Below, piece by piece: positions 20,380-23,490 of a DNA stretch of 23,490 nt. The translations under genes and the position numbers were made by a program. This DNA comes from Thermoanaerobaculia bacterium (GTDB lineage Bacteria > Acidobacteriota > Thermoanaerobaculia > Gp7-AA8). Below the pieces are notes generated by a model, which saw only the letters and a list, made by a program, of their open reading frames with translations, searched no databases and was not told the DNA's origin. The stretch lies in contig JADGOA010000010.1 in the NCBI GenBank assembly GCA_017883215.1, positions 1 to 23,490 on the forward strand, given 5' to 3'. Each line of letters opens with the position of its first letter. Position 1 is the stretch's first letter.

Positions 20380-20832
20380 ATGAAAGAGGCCATCGAACGC
20401 CTGCTCGCCTACGACCACTGGGCCAACCGCGAGGACCTGGCGCGATTGCGAACCACCGAGCGCGCGCCACGTCGCTGCACCGAGCTCCTGGCGCACATCA
20501 TCGCCAGTGAGTGGCTCTGGCTGGCGAGGCTGCGCCAGGAATCCCAGAAGATGTCGGTCTGGCCGGCGTTCTCACTCGACAGCTGTGCGGCGCAGCTCGA
20601 TCCTCTCCCGGACGCCTGGCGTGACTACCTCGCCACCGCCGACCTCGAGGCCGAGATCCGCTACACGAACACGCGTGGTGAATCGTGGACGAGTCGCACC
20701 GGCGACGTACTCTGGCATGTGCCGCTTCACGGCAGCTACCATCGCGGCCAGATCGCAAGCCTGATTCGCAGCGTTGGGGAGGAGCCGGTGTACACGGATT
20801 ACATTCACTGCATCAGGCAGGGGTTCATCTGA
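20380..20832 (+). CDS. DinB/YfiT-like four-helix metalloprotein
   Basis: This 150-residue protein fits the DinB superfamily. Three histidines of the usual metal site are visible: His39 (ELLAHIIASEWLWLARL) and His117 and His121 (PLHGSYHRGQI). The N-terminal AYDHWANR motif (11-17) is also typical. These proteins form a four-helix bundle binding a divalent metal; some are thiol-dependent S-transferases (for example with bacillithiol), and many have unknown substrates. The name DinB here is not the DNA polymerase IV. It lies between asnA and the asparaginase gene, divergent from the first and convergent with the second. Confidence 0.85.
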   Translation: MKEAIERLLAYDHWANREDLARLRTTERAPRRCTELLAHIIASEWLWLARLRQESQKMSVWPAFSLDSCAAQLDPLPDAWRDYLATADLEAEIRYTNTRGESWTSRTGDVLWHVPLHGSYHRGQIASLIRSVGEEPVYTDYIHCIRQGFI

Positions 20833-20861
20833 GAGTACTGCGGAAGAGACCGGCGCGTTCC

Positions 20862-20931
20862 CGGTCCCCTCGCCCCCGTGCTCCCAATCGAACGGCCGCA
20901 CAGAACAGATCCGCACGGGGCGAGGGGACCG
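20862..20931. repeat. GC-rich inverted repeat after the DinB-like gene
   Basis: Arms at 20862-20881 (CGGTCCCCTCGCCCCCGTGC) and 20913-20931 are reverse complements except for one extra C. The loop is 31 nt. There is no U-run. It lies between convergent genes. Nothing else is supported between 20932 and 21026. Confidence 0.75.
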
Positions 20932-21026
20932 AGCTCGTGACTCTGCACCGAGGCGGAGCGTTTAAGTTAGCGCGTATGCCCCAGCGGGGGTGGCGGAACC
21001 CTGCGCCCCGCCGGGCGCACACCCGC

Positions 21027-22094
21027 TCACACCAGTCCCGTCTTCCAGTGTCCCGGCACGTGTGGGCTGTGCGTGATCTCGCCGGGAGTGAGCTCGCCGC
21101 GGAGATCTTCCTGCATGGTCGCCTTGACCTGCTCGGGTGAGTCGCCGCGGCTGAGCACGTAGTACATCTTCGCCAGCGCTGCTTCCCTCGTCATGTCGAA
21201 TCCGCTGATCACGCCCGCGTTCGCGAGAGCCGACCCGGCGGCGTACTCGCTGAGATTGACCGTCCCTTCGAGGCATTGAGTGCAGTCGACGATCACCACG
21301 CCGCGGCCAGTGGCCTCGGCGAGCACGCCGAGGAAATCCGAGTTCTGGTCGGGACCGTTGCCGAGCCCATACGCCTCCAGCACAAGTCCCTGCAGGGGCG
21401 GCCGCAGAACGTTGTGCACGAGGTCGGGCGAGATGCCGGGGAAGAGGCGCAAGGCGGAGACGACGGGCCATCCGATGTCATGGACGCGAAGCCTCTCGGC
21501 GTCGTTCGACCGGCGCACGAGATGCCACTCGATGTCGATGCCGGTGCCGATCGTCCCCAGGGGAGGAAAGTTCGGCGAATCGAACGCGGCGAAGCCGCTG
21601 GCGCTCACTTTGACGGAGCGGCATCCGCGAAGCAGGCGTCCGCCGAAGTAGAGGCAGACTTCCGGGATATCGTACTGAGAGGCGATCAGGAGCGAAGTGA
21701 TGAGGTTTTCACGCGCGTCGTTCCGGATCTCGCAGAGCGGGATTTGCGATCCGGTGATGATCACTGGCTTGGCGAGGCCGTCCAGGATGAACGGAAGAGC
21801 CGAGGCTGTGTAAGCCATGGTGTCGGTGCCGTGGAGGACCACGAAGCCGTCGTAGTCGTCGTAGTGATCGGCGATGTCGTGCGCGATCTTCACCCACTCG
21901 TGCGGCGTCATGTTCGATGAGTCGAGCAGCGGCTCGTACTCATGAAGCGTCACCTCGGGCATGGAGGCGTGGCGCAACTCGGGGATCTCGGCCATCTGCT
22001 GCTGGAGATAGCCGTGCTCCGTGCAGTAGCCCTGATCGGTGCGCCGCATTCCGATGGTGCCGCCGGTGTGTGCGATGTAGACGCGTTTGCGCAT
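21027..22094 (-). CDS. ansA: L-asparaginase, type I (cytosolic)
   Basis: This 355-residue enzyme hydrolyses asparagine to aspartate and ammonia. The first signature is HTGGTIG (9-15), with catalytic Thr13. The second is VVLHGTDTMAYTASAL, with Thr90 and Asp91 of the second catalytic triad. Further family features are KPVIITGSQIPL, NDARENLITSLL and EAYGLGNGP. There is no signal peptide, which fits the cytoplasmic type I enzyme of low affinity (E. coli AnsA is 338 residues). It opposes the asnA reaction encoded 2 kb away. The start lacks a ribosome-binding site; TAAACT lies 7 nt upstream, suggesting a leaderless transcript. Confidence 0.93.
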   Translation of the reverse strand: MRKRVYIAHTGGTIGMRRTDQGYCTEHGYLQQQMAEIPELRHASMPEVTLHEYEPLLDSSNMTPHEWVKIAHDIADHYDDYDGFVVLHGTDTMAYTASALPFILDGLAKPVIITGSQIPLCEIRNDARENLITSLLIASQYDIPEVCLYFGGRLLRGCRSVKVSASGFAAFDSPNFPPLGTIGTGIDIEWHLVRRSNDAERLRVHDIGWPVVSALRLFPGISPDLVHNVLRPPLQGLVLEAYGLGNGPDQNSDFLGVLAEATGRGVVIVDCTQCLEGTVNLSEYAAGSALANAGVISGFDMTREAALAKMYYVLSRGDSPEQVKATMQEDLRGELTPGEITHSPHVPGHWKTGLV

Positions 22095-22101
22095 CGGGGG
22101 C

Positions 22102-22107
22102 AGTTTA
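22102..22107 (-). promoter_or_regulatory. Candidate -10 box (TAAACT) for leaderless asparaginase mRNA
   Basis: On the minus strand TAAACT is followed by seven nt (GCCCCCG) and ATG 22094. No purine-rich ribosome-binding site is present. Confidence 0.35.
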
Positions 22108-22148
22108 TCTCGGTGGGCGGGCGCGTCCCTACGCCTGCGGCCTGCGAA

Positions 22149-23444
22149 CTAACGACTGTTCCGAACCACCTGCCCGTCCTTCATCACGAAGAAGACGTGC
22201 TCGGTCTGGTGGATGTCGTCGAGCGGATTTCCGGGGACGGCGACGAGATCGGCGAGCTTGCCCGCGGTGATGGTGCCGAGCGACGCGTCCATTCCGAGCA
22301 GCGTCGCGCCGGCCGCAGTCCCGGCGCGGAGTGCAGCGGCTGGAGTGAGTCCGTTGTCGACCATCAGCCCGAATTCGCGCGCGTTCTGCCCGTGCGGCGA
22401 AACGGCCGAGTCGGTGCCGAGTGCGATCTTCACTCCGACCTTAACGGCGTTGCGGAACATGGCGAACATGGCATCGTGGGCAGCGCGAGCCTTGGCGGCG
22501 ATCGACGGCGGGAAGGAGCCGGCTTTCTCGCCGACGGTCTGGCCGGCCATCAGAGTCGGAACGAGGTAGACGCCCTTCTCCTTCATCAACGCCAGGGTGT
22601 CGGGTTTGATGAACGAGCCGTGCTCGATGGAATCGACGCCAGCCTGAATGGCCATCTTCGCGGCGAGATCGCCATGGCAGTGCGCTGCCACCTTGCGTCC
22701 CCAGTGATGCGCTTCCTCCACGATGGCGTTCATCTCGTCCTGAGAGAGCTCCGGGGCGTCGACAGGGTCGCCGAGCGACAGCACACCGCCCGAGGGCATG
22801 AACTTGATGAGGTCCGCACCATACTTGATCTGGTAGCGCACGGCGGCACGGCATTCCGCCGGTCCGTTGCAGACGCCGTCGATCGGCCCCAGCTGCGGCA
22901 ACCTTTTCGACGGCGGGATCGGGGTTCCGTCGCCATGACCCCCGGTCGCGCCGATGGCGTGTACGGCCGTGAGAATTCGCGGCCCCGGGATGATGCCGGC
23001 GTTGATTGCGTTTCGCAGGCCGATGTCGACATAGTCGTCGGCGCCGACATTCCGTACGGTCGTGAAGCCTGCGTCCAGCGTGCGGCGCGCATACAGCGCC
23101 GCGTAATGAGCCTGCTCGGTGGGCTGGCGCATGATCCCGTTGTAGAAATCGAGATACCAGTTCGGGCCGGCTTCGCCGGTGATGTGCACGTGTGCGTCGA
23201 TGAAGCCGGGAAGAAGGGTGGCGTCACCGAGATCGATCACCTGCGCGCCGACGGGGATAGGTGCATCTGCACCGGCAGAGGTGATGCGATTTCCCTCGAT
23301 CACCACGACTGCGTTTCGCACGATGTTGTCGGAAGTGCCGTCGAAAAGTCGGGCGGCTTTGAGGGCGATCGTCTTCGAAGGCGGCTGCTGCGCGACTGCC
23401 ACCGCCGCGCAGAGCACGACCAGGGCACGGATCAGATTTTTCAT
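22149..23444 (-). CDS. Secreted amidohydrolase, imidazolonepropionase/prolidase-like
   Basis: This 431-residue metal-dependent hydrolase has a signal peptide (about 1-18, MKNLIRALVVLCAAVAVA), so it acts outside the cytoplasm. The amidohydrolase pattern is complete: HVH (85-87), probable carboxylated Lys214 in GADLIKFMPSGG, His255 or His257 in VAAHCHG, His275 in SIEHGS and Asp345 in ALGTDSA. Secreted members of this subgroup hydrolyse dipeptides such as X-Pro or X-Arg/Lys, but substrate cannot be assigned from sequence. Start 23444 is chosen for the clean signal peptide; GTG 23462 is an alternative. The box GCTAAT with a preceding TG lies 10 nt upstream of the ATG. It precedes the asparaginase gene's 5' end by 54 nt on the same strand order. 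Confidence 0.88.
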   Translation of the reverse strand: MKNLIRALVVLCAAVAVAQQPPSKTIALKAARLFDGTSDNIVRNAVVVIEGNRITSAGADAPIPVGAQVIDLGDATLLPGFIDAHVHITGEAGPNWYLDFYNGIMRQPTEQAHYAALYARRTLDAGFTTVRNVGADDYVDIGLRNAINAGIIPGPRILTAVHAIGATGGHGDGTPIPPSKRLPQLGPIDGVCNGPAECRAAVRYQIKYGADLIKFMPSGGVLSLGDPVDAPELSQDEMNAIVEEAHHWGRKVAAHCHGDLAAKMAIQAGVDSIEHGSFIKPDTLALMKEKGVYLVPTLMAGQTVGEKAGSFPPSIAAKARAAHDAMFAMFRNAVKVGVKIALGTDSAVSPHGQNAREFGLMVDNGLTPAAALRAGTAAGATLLGMDASLGTITAGKLADLVAVPGNPLDDIHQTEHVFFVMKDGQVVRNSR

Positions 23445-23454
23445 GGGCGGACAA

Positions 23455-23463
23455 ATTAGCACA
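23455..23463 (-). promoter_or_regulatory. Possible extended -10 box of the amidohydrolase gene
   Basis: TGTGCTAAT (23463-23455) resembles an extended -10 element and lies 10 nt before ATG 23444, with no ribosome-binding site between. The window ends too soon to examine the -35 region fully. Confidence 0.3.
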
Positions 23464-23490
23464 GCCGTTCATCCATGTGGCACAGACACT

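Noticed and set aside
21942..23459. 505-codon plus-strand frame opposite the amidohydrolase
   Set aside because: It is antisense to a complete amidohydrolase with all metal ligands, and its composition is typical of shadow frames.

Overview
This is a high-GC bacterial chromosome segment. It holds 27 protein genes, one tRNA gene, and many short palindromic or repeated sequences between the genes. The organism is Gram-negative-like: it has Sec signal peptides, lipoprotein signals, TatA and TatC, a secreted parvulin and a periplasmic-type C-terminal processing peptidase. The mix of genes (an FYDLN-type zinc ribbon with an acidic tail, LemA and TPM proteins, a secreted S9-type hydrolase and a secreted amidohydrolase) and the style of the intergenic repeats suggest Acidobacteriota or a neighbouring phylum. 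That placement is an inference; no marker gene in the window proves it. There is no phage, transposase, CRISPR array or antibiotic-resistance cassette.

Layout. Positions 1-2380 hold a secreted alpha/beta hydrolase and an L-threonine 3-dehydrogenase, both on the minus strand. Positions 2486-3822 hold a small unknown gene divergent from a YbgC-like thioesterase, then a YHS-domain lipoprotein and tRNA-Leu(CAG). Positions 4060-6332 hold pgsA converging on a translationally coupled pair of RNA methyltransferases (a TrmH/SpoU enzyme and RsmI). Positions 6357-10345 hold a Na+/Ca2+-exchanger-like membrane protein, a class I aminotransferase, a secreted peptidyl-prolyl isomerase and a 71-residue unknown protein, all on the plus strand. 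Positions 10431-13339 hold tatA-tatC divergent from an S41 C-terminal processing protease. Positions 13556-16264 hold a tight operon: zinc ribbon, LemA, a TPM membrane protein, a soluble TPM protein and folK. Positions 16450-23444 hold an M23 peptidase lipoprotein, radA, asnA, a DinB-like protein, a cytosolic-type L-asparaginase and a secreted amidohydrolase.

Functional threads. Envelope biogenesis and protein quality control recur (Tat export, parvulin, Ctp protease, M23 peptidase, LemA/TPM, phosphatidylglycerol synthesis). Amino-acid turnover around aspartate, asparagine and threonine also recurs (asnA, asparaginase, aspartate-type aminotransferase, Tdh).

The most unusual content lies outside the genes. 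At least five loci carry palindromes with a 6-9 bp stem and a 3-4 nt loop. In three of them the palindromes are nested in a longer inverted repeat. Stem sequences differ between copies in a compensatory way, so pairing appears conserved rather than sequence. A second class consists of 7-8 bp tandem words (AACTGAGY, CTACTCGC and similar). One such array has become the signal-peptide coding region of the TPM protein. Several genes also have a TANNNT box 7-10 nt upstream of the start codon and no Shine-Dalgarno sequence, which suggests leaderless transcripts.
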